Below, one piece after another: positions 26,800-37,049 of a stretch of 64,000 nt of DNA. Under the pieces are notes generated by a model. It saw only the letters and a program-made list of their open reading frames with translations, did not search any database and was not told the origin of the DNA. Source of the stretch: Candidatus Norongarragalina meridionalis. Lineage in GTDB: Archaea; Micrarchaeota; Micrarchaeia; Norongarragalinales; Norongarragalinaceae. The first letter of the stretch is position 1. Every line of letters begins with the position of its first letter. A program made the position numbers and the translations under genes. The stretch covers positions 1 through 64,000 of the forward strand of contig CABMDO010000009.1 of assembly GCA_902384935.1 (NCBI GenBank), read 5' to 3'.

Positions 26800-27339
26800 C
26801 TACCTGCGGATTTCCTTCATAACCAGTTGCACGAGTTCCCGCGGGTTCTTCGAGTAAACGACGCGGTACTCGCGGTTTGATTTCAGTTTTTTTAGCAGGC
26901 TCCGCAGCGCGTCCGCTATTCCGCCAGTACCGAGCAGGACGCCCAGAATCCTGCCCTCGTCCAGGGCGATTGTCACCTCGTTAAGGGTGCCTACGCCGCC
27001 GCCGATGATTATGACCGCGTCGGCGCTCCGAACCGCGACGACGTTCCTGCCCTTCAAGCCGAAGCCGGTGTAAGCGACGAAATCAAAGGCATCAGTAGGG
27101 CAGTGGTGCATTTCCAGGTGCCGCAGCTTGTCGGAAGCGCCGGAGACCCCCACGGTTAAACCGCCGCTCTCTTTCGCGCCGCTCACGGCTTCAAAGGGCA
27201 GTCCGCCGCATGCTCCGGTAAGAAGTATCGCGTTGTTTTCCGCTACGGCCCTGCCGACTTCGCGCGCCTTCGTGTCGCTGCCCTTTTTGATTTCGCCTTT
27301 TACCGAGCCGCAAACCGCGATGACGGGTTTTCCTTTCAT
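26800..27339 (-). CDS. LOG family (lysine decarboxylase-like/TIGR00725) nucleotide-binding protein
   Basis: IAVCGSVKG; LLTGACGGLPFEAVSGAK; ADAVIIIGGGVGTLNEVTIALDEG. Confidence 0.82.
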   Translation of the reverse strand: MKGKPVIAVCGSVKGEIKKGSDTKAREVGRAVAENNAILLTGACGGLPFEAVSGAKESGGLTVGVSGASDKLRHLEMHHCPTDAFDFVAYTGFGLKGRNVVAVRSADAVIIIGGGVGTLNEVTIALDEGRILGVLLGTGGIADALRSLLKKLKSNREYRVVYSKNPRELVQLVMKEIRR

Positions 27340-27704
27340 TTCTTCAGCCGCAGCAGGATTTCCTGATTGGTCTGCAGAACCTTCTTTTCTATATCCTGCA
27401 GCGCCCTGAGCAGCGCTATGGCGTCGTCGAGTTTCTGCTCGAGCTTCGGGGATACGGAGGAGGAGGATTGGAACAGGGGAGTGCCGTCGTTGCTTTTCTG
27501 AATCATCGAGGCGACCGATATTTCCTTTTCATCGCCTTCCGCGCCTACCGAGGTCATGCTGAACCCCGGAGAACGGTCGTCGCCCGGTTTTGCGCCCATT
27601 GCTTCGTCGGCGCCCGCCACCCCGAGCTCCTTGAGATTCTTGCGGATTTCGTCGTCCGACATCCCGCGCTCGCGCATTTTCTGAATGATGAGTTTTATGT
27701 CCAT
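27336..27704 (-). CDS. Small coiled-coil protein, 122 aa
   Basis: ATG 27704: MDIKLIIQKMRERGMSDDEIRKNLKELGV…. Confidence 0.65.
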   Translation of the reverse strand: MDIKLIIQKMRERGMSDDEIRKNLKELGVAGADEAMGAKPGDDRSPGFSMTSVGAEGDEKEISVASMIQKSNDGTPLFQSSSSVSPKLEQKLDDAIALLRALQDIEKKVLQTNQEILLRLKK

Positions 27705-27764
27705 AGTCACACCCGAAGAGCGTAACGCGGGAACATATAAATAGGTTTTTTCCGTTAGGCATCC

Positions 27765-29105
27765 GTGGATTTCCCGAACGGTCCATGGAACAAGATAGCG
27801 GTAGCCCAGTGGGCGGGGCACGCGGTTACGATTTACCAGAATTCCGAAAAAATACTGCTCATGCTCGTGTTCGACGAAGCCGAGGACAAGAGCGTGAAGG
27901 GATTGCTAGTGCTCATGAAGAAGCCCTTCCTCGTAGAAGGCAACCCCGACGCCTTTGCCGAGGCGCAGAGCAGAAGCCTAGTCGTAGTGCAGAAGGTTTC
28001 GCGCGAGGCGAAGCACACCTTTTTGCTCGTCGAGGCAACGCCGGTATACACCGAGTACTCGCAGGCGAAGCTTTTCGACGCGGTTCGGAACGGGTGCGAC
28101 GAGCTGGAAGCGCTCGGAAAAGTCGTCGCGGACATAGCGTCGGTGCACGGAACTAAAGCGACGGAACTGCGCAGGGTGCCGCCTGAAATCGGCGACTCGC
28201 TTACGGGCGACCCGCTTCTGCTTTTCCTCATGCCGGCTTCGGGCGTAGGCGCGCCGCTTACGGAAGCCGCGAAAATGATGCTTCTCGGAACCGAATCCGA
28301 CGGCAAACCCGTCGAAGTAAGCACGGTTCTGCTGAAGCGCGCCGCCATTGCGGGCAATCCGCAGAAACAGGCGCAGGCGCTTCAGGTTATGTGCGAAAAC
28401 GCGCTGCTGACGGAAACGCCGTGCGTCATAATCGATTCCTACGGAACGCTCGGCGGAATGGGCGAGCGGAACGCGGAACCGGACGCGAAGCGCTTCGGCG
28501 AAACGAACAAGATGCCGCCGCGGGGATTCACGCTTTCGAAGATGGTGTTCGGCGCGGACTTTTCAATTGACCTTACCGCCATCAGCGCATCCGCGTTCGT
28601 GAAGGCCTTCGGGTTAACCGACGAAATAATGCAGGCGCTTCCCAACGTGATGCCGCCTACGCTTCAGGACGCGGTTGAACAGGCGCACGGCGGGAAGGCG
28701 GTGCGCGCGATGCGCGTCCTGCAGAAGCAGTATTCCTCGCTTTTCGGACGCGCCGCAATAGCGCCTCCCGCAACGGGTGGGCTCTACGTGAATCTTTCGA
28801 AGCAATCCGATGAGGTTCGCATGCTTGCGATTATTTCTCTGCTGAATTCGCTCCGGAACGGAAGCGCGTTCGTAGCGTTGAACGAGGACCTTGCGGGAGC
28901 GGCAGACGAACTGAAGAGTGCGGTCACCGCCTTGGAAGGGCGCGGCTATTCCTACGCCTGCTGCGCATCCCACCCGTCCGACTTGGCGTTCGTCAAGGAA
29001 CCCACCCTCTCGATAGAAGCAGTAGGCGAGGAAACAATCGCGACGATACACGGCGAGAAAAGGCGCTTCATTCTCAGGCCCACGCTTTCGAAACGCTCAG
29101 CGTAA
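27765..29105 (+). CDS. HerA/DUF87-like protein with degenerate P-loop (tentative)
   Basis: LLKRAAIAGNPQKQAQALQVMCENALLTETPCVIIDSYGTLGGM aligns by eye to HerA GxTGxGKS…VIDxxGE; TATA catataaatagg 27 nt upstream of GTG. Confidence 0.55.
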   Translation: MDFPNGPWNKIAVAQWAGHAVTIYQNSEKILLMLVFDEAEDKSVKGLLVLMKKPFLVEGNPDAFAEAQSRSLVVVQKVSREAKHTFLLVEATPVYTEYSQAKLFDAVRNGCDELEALGKVVADIASVHGTKATELRRVPPEIGDSLTGDPLLLFLMPASGVGAPLTEAAKMMLLGTESDGKPVEVSTVLLKRAAIAGNPQKQAQALQVMCENALLTETPCVIIDSYGTLGGMGERNAEPDAKRFGETNKMPPRGFTLSKMVFGADFSIDLTAISASAFVKAFGLTDEIMQALPNVMPPTLQDAVEQAHGGKAVRAMRVLQKQYSSLFGRAAIAPPATGGLYVNLSKQSDEVRMLAIISLLNSLRNGSAFVALNEDLAGAADELKSAVTALEGRGYSYACCASHPSDLAFVKEPTLSIEAVGEETIATIHGEKRRFILRPTLSKRSA

Positions 29106-30140
29106 GGCAGCCGCGACTTCTTTTACGTCCGCATCCGTCTTGATTCCGTTCGGGCAGTAATGCGTACGAACTGCTTTGAAACCCTTTGCGCGAAGCTTGT
29201 CCAGGACAGTCGCAACCGCCTTTCCCGGCAATCCGTAGCAGTCGCAAACCGCGTGCAAATCGAAGAAGTAAGGAGGAAAGCCGATTTCGCCGGAAAGCAA
29301 GCCGACGAGTTTCGCAACCCTCGCGTCGCCTTTTACTTTCGCGAGGAACTTCTTGTCGCACAAGTCGCTGAGATAAAGAGGACCGGCGACTTGCGTTTTA
29401 AAACCGCAGGCGCACTTCTCCCGCTTTCCCGTTACTCTCGCCGCGCACTTCGGGCAATACGAAACAAAGCCCAGCTTCGGCTTCTTCCCGCGCACGAAAA
29501 AGCCCTTTACGTAATGCCCCTGATAGAATACCAGAACGGGCTTGAAGCCGAAGGAGGAAACCTTGCCCGCGAATATTCTCGCCGCAAGCTCGTGGGAGAA
29601 ATCGCAGCGGATGGGGTTCGCGGCGTAATCCTTCCTGCACTTTTCGGCGGAAACGCGCTTTCCCGCGCAAAGATTGGCGAGATCCGTACTCGTGACGGAA
29701 AGCATTCCGCCTTTTTTCACCGCTTTCGCCGCGCTTTCCAAAAACGGAACAGCCGAACCGAACGGATCGACTTCCACGAAGTCGAAACCCAGCGGATGCG
29801 AATCGAGAAAATCGTTGATGTCCGCCTCGACCGCCGAGACGTTCTTCAGTTTGTTTAGTTTGATGTTGGCGTTCGCGAAAACAAGCGCCGCGGGATTGGC
29901 ATCGACGCATACCACTTTCCGCGCGCCGCCTTCCAATGCGTAGCGCATTCCCCTTGCCCCGAGGGCGCACATCCCGTCGCATACGCTCTTTGGAGCGAAC
30001 GCGCGCATTACCGCTACGGAAACGGTGCGGTTGAACTCCATGTCGGGGTTGAAGAAAACCTCGCAGTGGTGCGGGTCGGAAAACGAGGCGGAGGGGACGC
30101 GCAGCTTGGCGGAGCCTTCGCAGCTGAGTTCGGTTTTCAT
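29097..30140 (-). CDS. trm1: tRNA (guanine26-N2)-dimethyltransferase Trm1
   Basis: VFFNPDMEFNRTVSVAVMRAF; GARGMRYALEGG; FVEVDPFGSAVPFLESA; ATG 30140. Confidence 0.92.
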   Translation of the reverse strand: MKTELSCEGSAKLRVPSASFSDPHHCEVFFNPDMEFNRTVSVAVMRAFAPKSVCDGMCALGARGMRYALEGGARKVVCVDANPAALVFANANIKLNKLKNVSAVEADINDFLDSHPLGFDFVEVDPFGSAVPFLESAAKAVKKGGMLSVTSTDLANLCAGKRVSAEKCRKDYAANPIRCDFSHELAARIFAGKVSSFGFKPVLVFYQGHYVKGFFVRGKKPKLGFVSYCPKCAARVTGKREKCACGFKTQVAGPLYLSDLCDKKFLAKVKGDARVAKLVGLLSGEIGFPPYFFDLHAVCDCYGLPGKAVATVLDKLRAKGFKAVRTHYCPNGIKTDADVKEVAAALR

Positions 30141-30391
30141 GCCTCGATGGTCAGGTCCGTGCCGATTGCCTGTCCGGGCAAGCCCTTTTCCATCTGCAGG
30201 CGGACGCATCCCTTCTTTCCGTGGAGCGCCGTCACCTTTCCCGAGATTTTCTTTCCCGAGGAGGATGTCCAATAAGCCTTTTTGCCGATTACGTCCTTCG
30301 CCTTCTCGCCGACTTCGACGATGAACTGCCTGGGGTTCTGCGTGTGCAACCCGCGGCGGTAGGATACGATTCTGGCTTTCAAGAGTATCAC
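30137..30391 (-). CDS. Ribosomal protein L35Ae-like
   Basis: ARIVSYRRGLHTQNPRQFIVEVGEKAKDVIGKKAYWTSSSGKKISGKVTALHGKKGCVRLQMEKGLPGQAIG. Confidence 0.88.
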   Translation of the reverse strand: MILLKARIVSYRRGLHTQNPRQFIVEVGEKAKDVIGKKAYWTSSSGKKISGKVTALHGKKGCVRLQMEKGLPGQAIGTDLTIEA

Positions 30392-30456
30392 CTGTCTTTA
30401 TTTTATTGCCTAAAAGGGTTTTAATCCTTCCCTTCCCTGTTTTCTTCGGTGGTGGA

Positions 30457-30912
30457 ATGGACAATCCTCGTGTAAGCGTATACAAGCCGAACAAGCGCGG
30501 CGCGGGCGCCGCGGTGCGTTTCGACCTCAACGTCGCCAAGGAGGCGATTTTTCTGGAAGCCGCCCGGCAGAGCGGGGAGCAGAAGTTCGACTGGGAGAAC
30601 AAAGTCGTGATAAAGTTGAACGCGACTGACGTGGCGAAGCTAGTCATGGTGTTCGAGGGAAAGGCGAAAACAATAGACCTGTTCCACGACACGACTAAGG
30701 CGCAGAGCAAGGACGCCCTGGCGCAGGGCGCGGAGCGCACCAAGAACGCCGCCGTCAATCTGATTAAAAGCGACTTCGGCTATTTCCTGAAAGCGAGCGA
30801 GCAAAGCGCCGCCGGAAACGTAAACGCGGTGAACATACCGATAAGCGAGGACGAGGGCGTGCTGCTGCGCGTTCTCTTCGAGCGCGCCCTTATCAGGATG
30901 AGCGGCTGGTAG
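30457..30912 (+). CDS. Putative ssDNA-binding (PC4/Whirly-like fold) protein
   Basis: VSVYKPNKRGAGAAVRFDLN…FDWENKVVIKLNATDVAKLVMVFEGK…VLLRVLFERALIRMSGW. Confidence 0.5.
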   Translation: MDNPRVSVYKPNKRGAGAAVRFDLNVAKEAIFLEAARQSGEQKFDWENKVVIKLNATDVAKLVMVFEGKAKTIDLFHDTTKAQSKDALAQGAERTKNAAVNLIKSDFGYFLKASEQSAAGNVNAVNIPISEDEGVLLRVLFERALIRMSGW

Positions 30913-30913
30913 C

Positions 30914-33900
30914 TCAGGTTACGCAGACGCCGCCGCAATCGCACGACGCGCCTGCCACGAGTTTTGCGTCGCCGTAAGAATCCGCCTGCACGCACATTGC
31001 ATTGTCAGCCGTGGCCGCGACCCTTATTGGGGCGGATTTGCCGTCCTTGAATTTAAGGACCACCGCTCCGGAACCGCCCTTGTTCGGATCCGACGTATCG
31101 GGCAGGTAAATTTTGACGTAGCCCTTCTCCTTCAGGCAGCGGAGCGCGTTGCAGAAAAGCGGAAGATCGCTTTTTATCACGCTCTCGCAACCGGTCCATT
31201 GCGAGGGGTCCTTGTTCACCACCATGAAACTCACGGCGCTGATGAATTTGTTCTGGTTCGCCTTGCTGGAAGTCACCCACAGCTTCGGCTGGCGGTTGAA
31301 ATAATCCATATAGAGAGCGTAACCGCTGGTGGGGGTTATCGCGGGAGCATTCGCCTCGATGCCGATTATCGGGAAGCACATCTTGATGTCGCTTCCGGAT
31401 CCGGAAGTCGCAACGCTCATCGGCGTCAGCAGGCCGGTCATGCCGGGTATCTTGTAGATTGCGGCATGCACGGACGCGATGCTGAGCGTCTCGGGTTTCG
31501 GCAGCTCGCCGCGGAACATCAGGTACGCCTTTGACGAGCCGTGCTTGTCAACTCCGACGACGTATATTTCCGCGTTTCCGGACGCGGTAGAGGCGAGCGG
31601 CCACGAAGCCTTCGTGTCGTCGGAATCTGAAGACTGCAGCACCGCGCCGCCAGGCAGCGGATACTTCAGGTACACGGAAACGGTTTCGAATCCGTTCCTT
31701 TCAAGTATGCTCGCTCCGCGGAAAAGCCCGTCAACCCTAAGGGTTCCGTCCGGATCCCTCTTCGGCGAGTTCGACGAATATATCACGCCGTCCGCCGACG
31801 CCGCGTCGATCGCGCTTTTCTGGCTTATCGGCAAAATGCCCGTGCCTGCTTTTATCGCGCCGTAATTTCTTTTCTCGTCCTTGGCTACGACGTAAATCGT
31901 AACGGTCGCGCCCTCTGCGGGCTTCTGCGTCCACGTCGCAACCCCGTCCTCGCCGATGGTTGCGGGCGGACGGGCCGCCGAACCCGCGTCGAGCAGAGCC
32001 TGCAGGGATTTTTCGTCGGTGAAACCCGCGTCCTTAAGCGTTGAAACCGCCTTCTCGAGCATGGATGCGGAAACTCCGCCTGTTTTCGGGAATTCCACGA
32101 GGGCGGCGTCGTTCGACGGAAGAGATTGCGCGTGGGCGATCGCATCATCGATGGAAGTCGTCTTCTCGGGCTGCGGCACTCCCTCGTTCGTAGTCGGGAC
32201 CGTGTTCGTGGGCTCGGACGGCGTAGTGCCCGACGGCACTGGCGTAATCGCCACATGCGGCTGCGTAGCCAGCCATTTGTGGAAATCGTCCACCGCTTCC
32301 TCGTCCGTCATCGGCTGGAACACGAGGCGGAGGCGGCTTTTGACGAGGGTAGTCTTTATCAGAAGGTACGTCCTGGTTCCGGGCTCGCCGAACTTGGTGG
32401 TTGCTTCCATTCCCTTGTTCGTCGGCTTGAACGTCATGTCGAACTCAGCTGGAGCGGTGCCGCCGTTTTCCGTCGGCGTGGTGACCGGAACGCCGCTTTC
32501 GGTTTGAAGGGACGCTTTCACGTCTACGGGCTTTTGCCCGCTTTCCGGCGTTCCTGGAACTGTTGCGGAAATATCGGAAACGCGGTCGGTACCGGTAAAG
32601 AACGCCTGTACTTGCGCAAATCCATTTTGAATTCCGCTGACTCCAGCTTCCGAATAATACTTCATCGTCGCGGTTGGCGGAGTTGTCTCGGATTTCTTGA
32701 AAGCCGACGCCGTTGCCGAAGGCGCGTCGCCGGTGCAGTAGAATTTATCGCCGGCTTTCGCCGCGGAATCAAGCTCGCACTTGCGCTTCGCGCCGGAGAC
32801 GGTGTAGCACTCCGAATACTGGGCGTTAGTGTTCGGCTGGCTGCTGGAAATAACGTAGCAGTTCGTTCCCGCCGGCAAGAAGTTTGGCTCCGAGTTACCG
32901 ATAGAATACGGCGCGACGCATATCGGCTTCGGCTCGTCGCCGCCCGCCTTGCGCGCGTTGAGGCACATCTCGCGCAAGCCGTCGGAACCGCATTCGCTGA
33001 ATCCGCCGCCAACCGTGCCCGCGGCGTTCGAGCCTGTGGCGAAAGACGCCGCCTCGTCCTTGAGCGGGGTGCACGATTCGCCGCGCGCCTTGGACGCTAC
33101 GGCTACGCATATCTTCCTGCCGTCCTCCGCCCTCGCGAGGCATTTCATTCCCTTGACGGGACAGTCCGAATCCTGCGTGCATGCGGAGGTAACAGGCGCG
33201 GTCGCGCCGCCGCCCTTGCATTCCTTTTCGGAAAGCGTCACTATGCAGCTGTCCGCGGTGCATTTCGTCGCCTTGAAATATTCCGTTATCTTGGAATCCT
33301 TGAGCCAACCCACGTTAAGGAGCCATTTTTCGGAATCGAGTTTGTTCACTTCCGTGCTGACGATTCCGTTGAAATCGAACTGCATGCTGGTGGGGCTGGT
33401 GCCGACGAGCTTGAACGAGCCTTCGGGCGTAATCGTGCCCTTGCCCATCTCGAGGACGTACTGCTGCGGCGCGCCCTTGGCGTTGTCGTAGAGGCGCAGC
33501 GCGACGGACGATTCGGGCGACGCGGGCATCTTTTCTCCCTCGTAATTGGAATACGCGTCAACTGCGTAATCTCCCGCAACGAAGCCCGCTTTGGGCTTTA
33601 TGACGAGCTTGTAATTCAGCGCGGTGCCGACGGAATTCTGCGGCTGGAGCTGCGTTTCGAGCACTAGGGATTCGTACTCGAGCCCCGAACCGAAGCTCGC
33701 CGCGCCGGTTTCCGCCGCGTTCTCGCCGAACGTGAATTCTGAGAGGGGGAGGGGAACCTTGTTCGCGCATTCGGCGAACGTCGCTTCATCCGCGGGCTTG
33801 CGGTAGAATCTGAAGTTCGCGACGAAGGGGGTTGTTCCGCTAGTTGAGAACGGCAAATCAATTGTGCCGTCTACGTTCTTTACGGGCGTGCCCATCGTTA

Positions 33901-35407
33901 TCGTCGGCTTCTCCCAGGAATCCGTAGTAACCCACGCGAGCTTCAGTTTCAGTTTTCCTCCACCCGCCATGCCGTAAATGTTGGTGTTGAAATCGCTCGC
34001 CGCTCCGTGCAGCCTGCACAGCGCGCCGTCGTTCTGGCTCGTACTGAGCCATTTGGCAGCGTTCGAGTTGGCTGAAGCGCCCTCGACGTACGCCTCGCTC
34101 GCGAGAACGGGCATTATGTACGCGTCGAAATAGCTGTCGAATGTTCCGGGGGTTATGAATATGGGCGCGTAGAGCGCGTATTTCCTGTCGCCGACAACGG
34201 CATTGAACAGAATCTTCTTCGCAGCCTGGTCGTATTCCATCGATACTTTTACAAGCGACTTGCCCGCTGCGTCCTTCACCTCGGCGCCGCACAGGTTCTT
34301 GTTGGAAGCGAAGAAGTCGTGCACGGGCTTCGCGTAGGCTGCGGTTTTCGTGAAGTAGACGCGGCGGTCGAGCGAAGGGACGTCCTTGCCCGAGTTCTTG
34401 ACGAAGTAAGCGTCGGTTATGCCCGCGTCGCCGCTCGTGGTTACGAGGACTATGCGCTTAACCGCGTCGCCCATGTCTGGCGCGCCCTTCACGTTAAGGG
34501 AGGATGCCGAGGTAGCGAGCCATCTGGATTGGGCGATGCTCATGCCGTTCTTGAATGCGGGAAATTCTACGGCGGTGACTTTTGCCTCATAATAGCCCAT
34601 CGTCTTGCTTCCCGTCGTCGTCTCGTCTATCGCCCATGTGCTGGTTTCCGCGAAATAGAAACGTACGGTTACCGGCGCGGAGAAGCGCACCCTGCCGTCG
34701 ATTTTTAGGGATTCGCCGACGGTCCATCCGCCCCAGAGGTGGTTAATGTCTTTTACTTCTGTTACGCCATATTTTGTGTCCGATGTAGCGTAAACGACAT
34801 CTATCGAATCCTTCTCGCTTGCATAATTCGGGAACTCTATCCTGCTGACGTCGTAAAGCGCGAACGATGCGACGGGCGCCGCTGCCGGCGGCGCGACGGG
34901 CGCTGCCGTCTTAGTATAGGTCAGCCAGTTTCCGCAAGCATTGCACTTTCCGGTCCAGATTTCCTTGCCGTCCGCGGTGGTTTTTCCCGTGGGATAGCGC
35001 GTCGCCGCGTCGGTGTCGGCTTCGACCTTGCACGGGCCGCGTATGTTGTTGTAAACGCATATGCATTTTCCGTAGAATATTCCGGCTGCACCGCAACCGG
35101 TGTTGCAGTCCCTGGGCTTTCCGTCCGAACCCACGCTTCCCGCCTTGCACGTCCAGTCGAAGCACACATTGTTCGGACCTGGAACGCATTCGGTGTTTTC
35201 GGTGCAGATGTAACCGTGCGTTTTAGCCAAATCCCCGCATTGGATGTCTCCTTGCGCGCCGGGAGTGCACGAACCCCAGCCCGTCGAAAGAGTGGTCGCG
35301 GATACCGCACTCGCGAACGGATTGACGTCGGCAGCGTGCGCGAGCTGGACGAAAACCAGTGAGAGCAAAAGGCATAGCGCGAAGCGGGCAAACTTCAATC
35401 TTATCAC
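30914..35407 (-). CDS. Giant secreted/cell-surface Cys-rich protein, 1497 aa
   Basis: N-terminal signal peptide FALCLLLSLVFVQLAHAADV; many paired Cys; C-terminus CDCGGVCVT. Confidence 0.8.
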   Translation of the reverse strand: MIRLKFARFALCLLLSLVFVQLAHAADVNPFASAVSATTLSTGWGSCTPGAQGDIQCGDLAKTHGYICTENTECVPGPNNVCFDWTCKAGSVGSDGKPRDCNTGCGAAGIFYGKCICVYNNIRGPCKVEADTDAATRYPTGKTTADGKEIWTGKCNACGNWLTYTKTAAPVAPPAAAPVASFALYDVSRIEFPNYASEKDSIDVVYATSDTKYGVTEVKDINHLWGGWTVGESLKIDGRVRFSAPVTVRFYFAETSTWAIDETTTGSKTMGYYEAKVTAVEFPAFKNGMSIAQSRWLATSASSLNVKGAPDMGDAVKRIVLVTTSGDAGITDAYFVKNSGKDVPSLDRRVYFTKTAAYAKPVHDFFASNKNLCGAEVKDAAGKSLVKVSMEYDQAAKKILFNAVVGDRKYALYAPIFITPGTFDSYFDAYIMPVLASEAYVEGASANSNAAKWLSTSQNDGALCRLHGAASDFNTNIYGMAGGGKLKLKLAWVTTDSWEKPTITMGTPVKNVDGTIDLPFSTSGTTPFVANFRFYRKPADEATFAECANKVPLPLSEFTFGENAAETGAASFGSGLEYESLVLETQLQPQNSVGTALNYKLVIKPKAGFVAGDYAVDAYSNYEGEKMPASPESSVALRLYDNAKGAPQQYVLEMGKGTITPEGSFKLVGTSPTSMQFDFNGIVSTEVNKLDSEKWLLNVGWLKDSKITEYFKATKCTADSCIVTLSEKECKGGGATAPVTSACTQDSDCPVKGMKCLARAEDGRKICVAVASKARGESCTPLKDEAASFATGSNAAGTVGGGFSECGSDGLREMCLNARKAGGDEPKPICVAPYSIGNSEPNFLPAGTNCYVISSSQPNTNAQYSECYTVSGAKRKCELDSAAKAGDKFYCTGDAPSATASAFKKSETTPPTATMKYYSEAGVSGIQNGFAQVQAFFTGTDRVSDISATVPGTPESGQKPVDVKASLQTESGVPVTTPTENGGTAPAEFDMTFKPTNKGMEATTKFGEPGTRTYLLIKTTLVKSRLRLVFQPMTDEEAVDDFHKWLATQPHVAITPVPSGTTPSEPTNTVPTTNEGVPQPEKTTSIDDAIAHAQSLPSNDAALVEFPKTGGVSASMLEKAVSTLKDAGFTDEKSLQALLDAGSAARPPATIGEDGVATWTQKPAEGATVTIYVVAKDEKRNYGAIKAGTGILPISQKSAIDAASADGVIYSSNSPKRDPDGTLRVDGLFRGASILERNGFETVSVYLKYPLPGGAVLQSSDSDDTKASWPLASTASGNAEIYVVGVDKHGSSKAYLMFRGELPKPETLSIASVHAAIYKIPGMTGLLTPMSVATSGSGSDIKMCFPIIGIEANAPAITPTSGYALYMDYFNRQPKLWVTSSKANQNKFISAVSFMVVNKDPSQWTGCESVIKSDLPLFCNALRCLKEKGYVKIYLPDTSDPNKGGSGAVVLKFKDGKSAPIRVAATADNAMCVQADSYGDAKLVAGASCDCGGVCVT

Positions 35408-35554
35408 CGAGTAAAACTAGAGGAAAGCAAATATAAAAAGGCGTGAGGGCGGGCGGAAGTGAAGGGTGCGGGCTGCGCGGGGGAAAGGAAACGGGCAACG
35501 CTCACGCTGAAGCGGAAAAAACGCGCGGCATTATTTCCGCGCCTTCTGGAAAAA

Positions 35555-35917
35555 CTAGCGGCGTCTCTTTACGATTTTGACGTTGTGCGGCGTGAGGAGT
35601 ATCTTGTCCTCGTCGATGCGCGCGATGTCGCCGTTGATTCCGTGCACGAATGCGCGGAGCGACGTGACAACAGTCTTCAGGCGTGCGGGAGAGCGTGCGA
35701 GCGGCGTGATGTTCAGCAGGATGATGTTCCTGTTGTTCAGTTCCTCCTCGACTATCTTGACGTCGTTCTCGTTCTGCAGCGAAATCGGCTTGACGTAGAA
35801 GTCCGCCGCCTTGTGCAGGACGTCGATGTCTTCGGCGTCGGATGCCGTCATGAACTCTTCAAGGTCCATCTCCTTGCTGACTCCCAAAGCCTTGGACAGG
35901 CTGTTAAAGATTCCCAT
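35555..35917 (-). CDS. sepF: SepF cell-division protein
   Basis: DVLHKAADFYVKPISLQNENDVKIVEEELNNRNIILLNITPLARSPARLKTVVTSLRAFVHGINGDIARIDEDKILLTP. Confidence 0.9.
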   Translation of the reverse strand: MGIFNSLSKALGVSKEMDLEEFMTASDAEDIDVLHKAADFYVKPISLQNENDVKIVEEELNNRNIILLNITPLARSPARLKTVVTSLRAFVHGINGDIARIDEDKILLTPHNVKIVKRRR

Positions 35918-35989
35918 TCCATTTCACCTTCTTCATTATTAGCGTATTCCGTATAACAGGGCGGGCTTATAAAAGCGTTTTCCTTGCGC

Positions 35990-37018
35990 CTAAACCGCCT
36001 CGAGGGGGGGCAAATCCTTTTTAAGTTCTTCCAAAGCGTCCAGACGTTTGTACGTGAGCGGGTGCGTGCCGAAGATTTCGCCGATTTTCGCGCCGCCCGC
36101 GGTGCGCTCCCATTCAATCGCGTGCTTTATCTCGGAAGCGCCGAGTTTCGCGCCCTCTTTTTCGCGAACGCGCTCGGATTCCTCGACGTTTTTGCCGAGT
36201 TCGTCCTCGTTCACCGCCTGCGCTATCTTCGCGGAAGAAACCGGGTCCGCTATGTAGAACGCGCGCTTGTCCTGCGACGAAGACGCGGGCGCGCCTGCGG
36301 GAAATCCGTATACTATTTTCGCGAGCGCCGTCTGCAGCGCGGTCGGGTTCCTGGTTGCAGCCGCACTGAATGCGTCGGCGTAATACTCGCGAGTTCTGCT
36401 GAGATACATCACTATCAGCCGCGAAAGGAACTGCGCGACGAACGCCGCCAGGAAGACGAGTATGGGCGACGCTCCGCCGCGATCCTCGGTCTGCCTCGCC
36501 ATGAAGAACACGACGAGGTAATAGACGAGCATGGGCACCATCGACGCCACCATGATTATAGGGACGTCCCAGTGCTTGATGTGCCCGACTTCGTGCGCGA
36601 CTACCGCTTCAACCTCTTCCTTATTCAAAACATTGAGCAAACCCGCGTGTATGGCGATGTTCGAGTCCGACGGTGTGCGTCCGAAAGCGAACGCGTTCGG
36701 CGTCGCGTCCATGACGAGATAGAGCTTCGGCTTCGGAATGCCCGCCTTTTTCGCCAAGTCGCGAACCATGTCCTGCAGCCACGGATACTCTCCCTCCTTA
36801 AGTTCGCGCATGCGCGTGAACTGTCGTATCATCCACGGCCCCATCCACCACTGCCCGACTGTCAGGAGAACGGTGAATACGAGAATGTAGAACAAACCCT
36901 GCCCGAGGCTCCACTGCGGGCCGAGGAACCATACCACTAGTCCGAAAACTCCCGCGACGAACCCGAACAGGAGCGTCATCGTGAGAAGCATCGCTACGCG
37001 AAGTTTTCCTAGAGACAT
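35990..37018 (-). CDS. htpX: HtpX-like zinc metalloprotease
   Basis: VVAHEVGHIKHWD (HExxH), FLSRLIVMYLSRTREYYAD, GTHPLTYKRLDAL. Confidence 0.95.
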   Translation of the reverse strand: MSLGKLRVAMLLTMTLLFGFVAGVFGLVVWFLGPQWSLGQGLFYILVFTVLLTVGQWWMGPWMIRQFTRMRELKEGEYPWLQDMVRDLAKKAGIPKPKLYLVMDATPNAFAFGRTPSDSNIAIHAGLLNVLNKEEVEAVVAHEVGHIKHWDVPIIMVASMVPMLVYYLVVFFMARQTEDRGGASPILVFLAAFVAQFLSRLIVMYLSRTREYYADAFSAAATRNPTALQTALAKIVYGFPAGAPASSSQDKRAFYIADPVSSAKIAQAVNEDELGKNVEESERVREKEGAKLGASEIKHAIEWERTAGGAKIGEIFGTHPLTYKRLDALEELKKDLPPLEAV

Positions 37019-37049
37019 AGAAACACCCGATTCGCTTACACTGTGCGAA

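Noticed and set aside
32126-33667. 513-aa + strand ORF opposite the giant surface protein
   Set aside because: High-GC antisense mirror frame, Arg-rich low-complexity translation, opposite a convincing secreted protein
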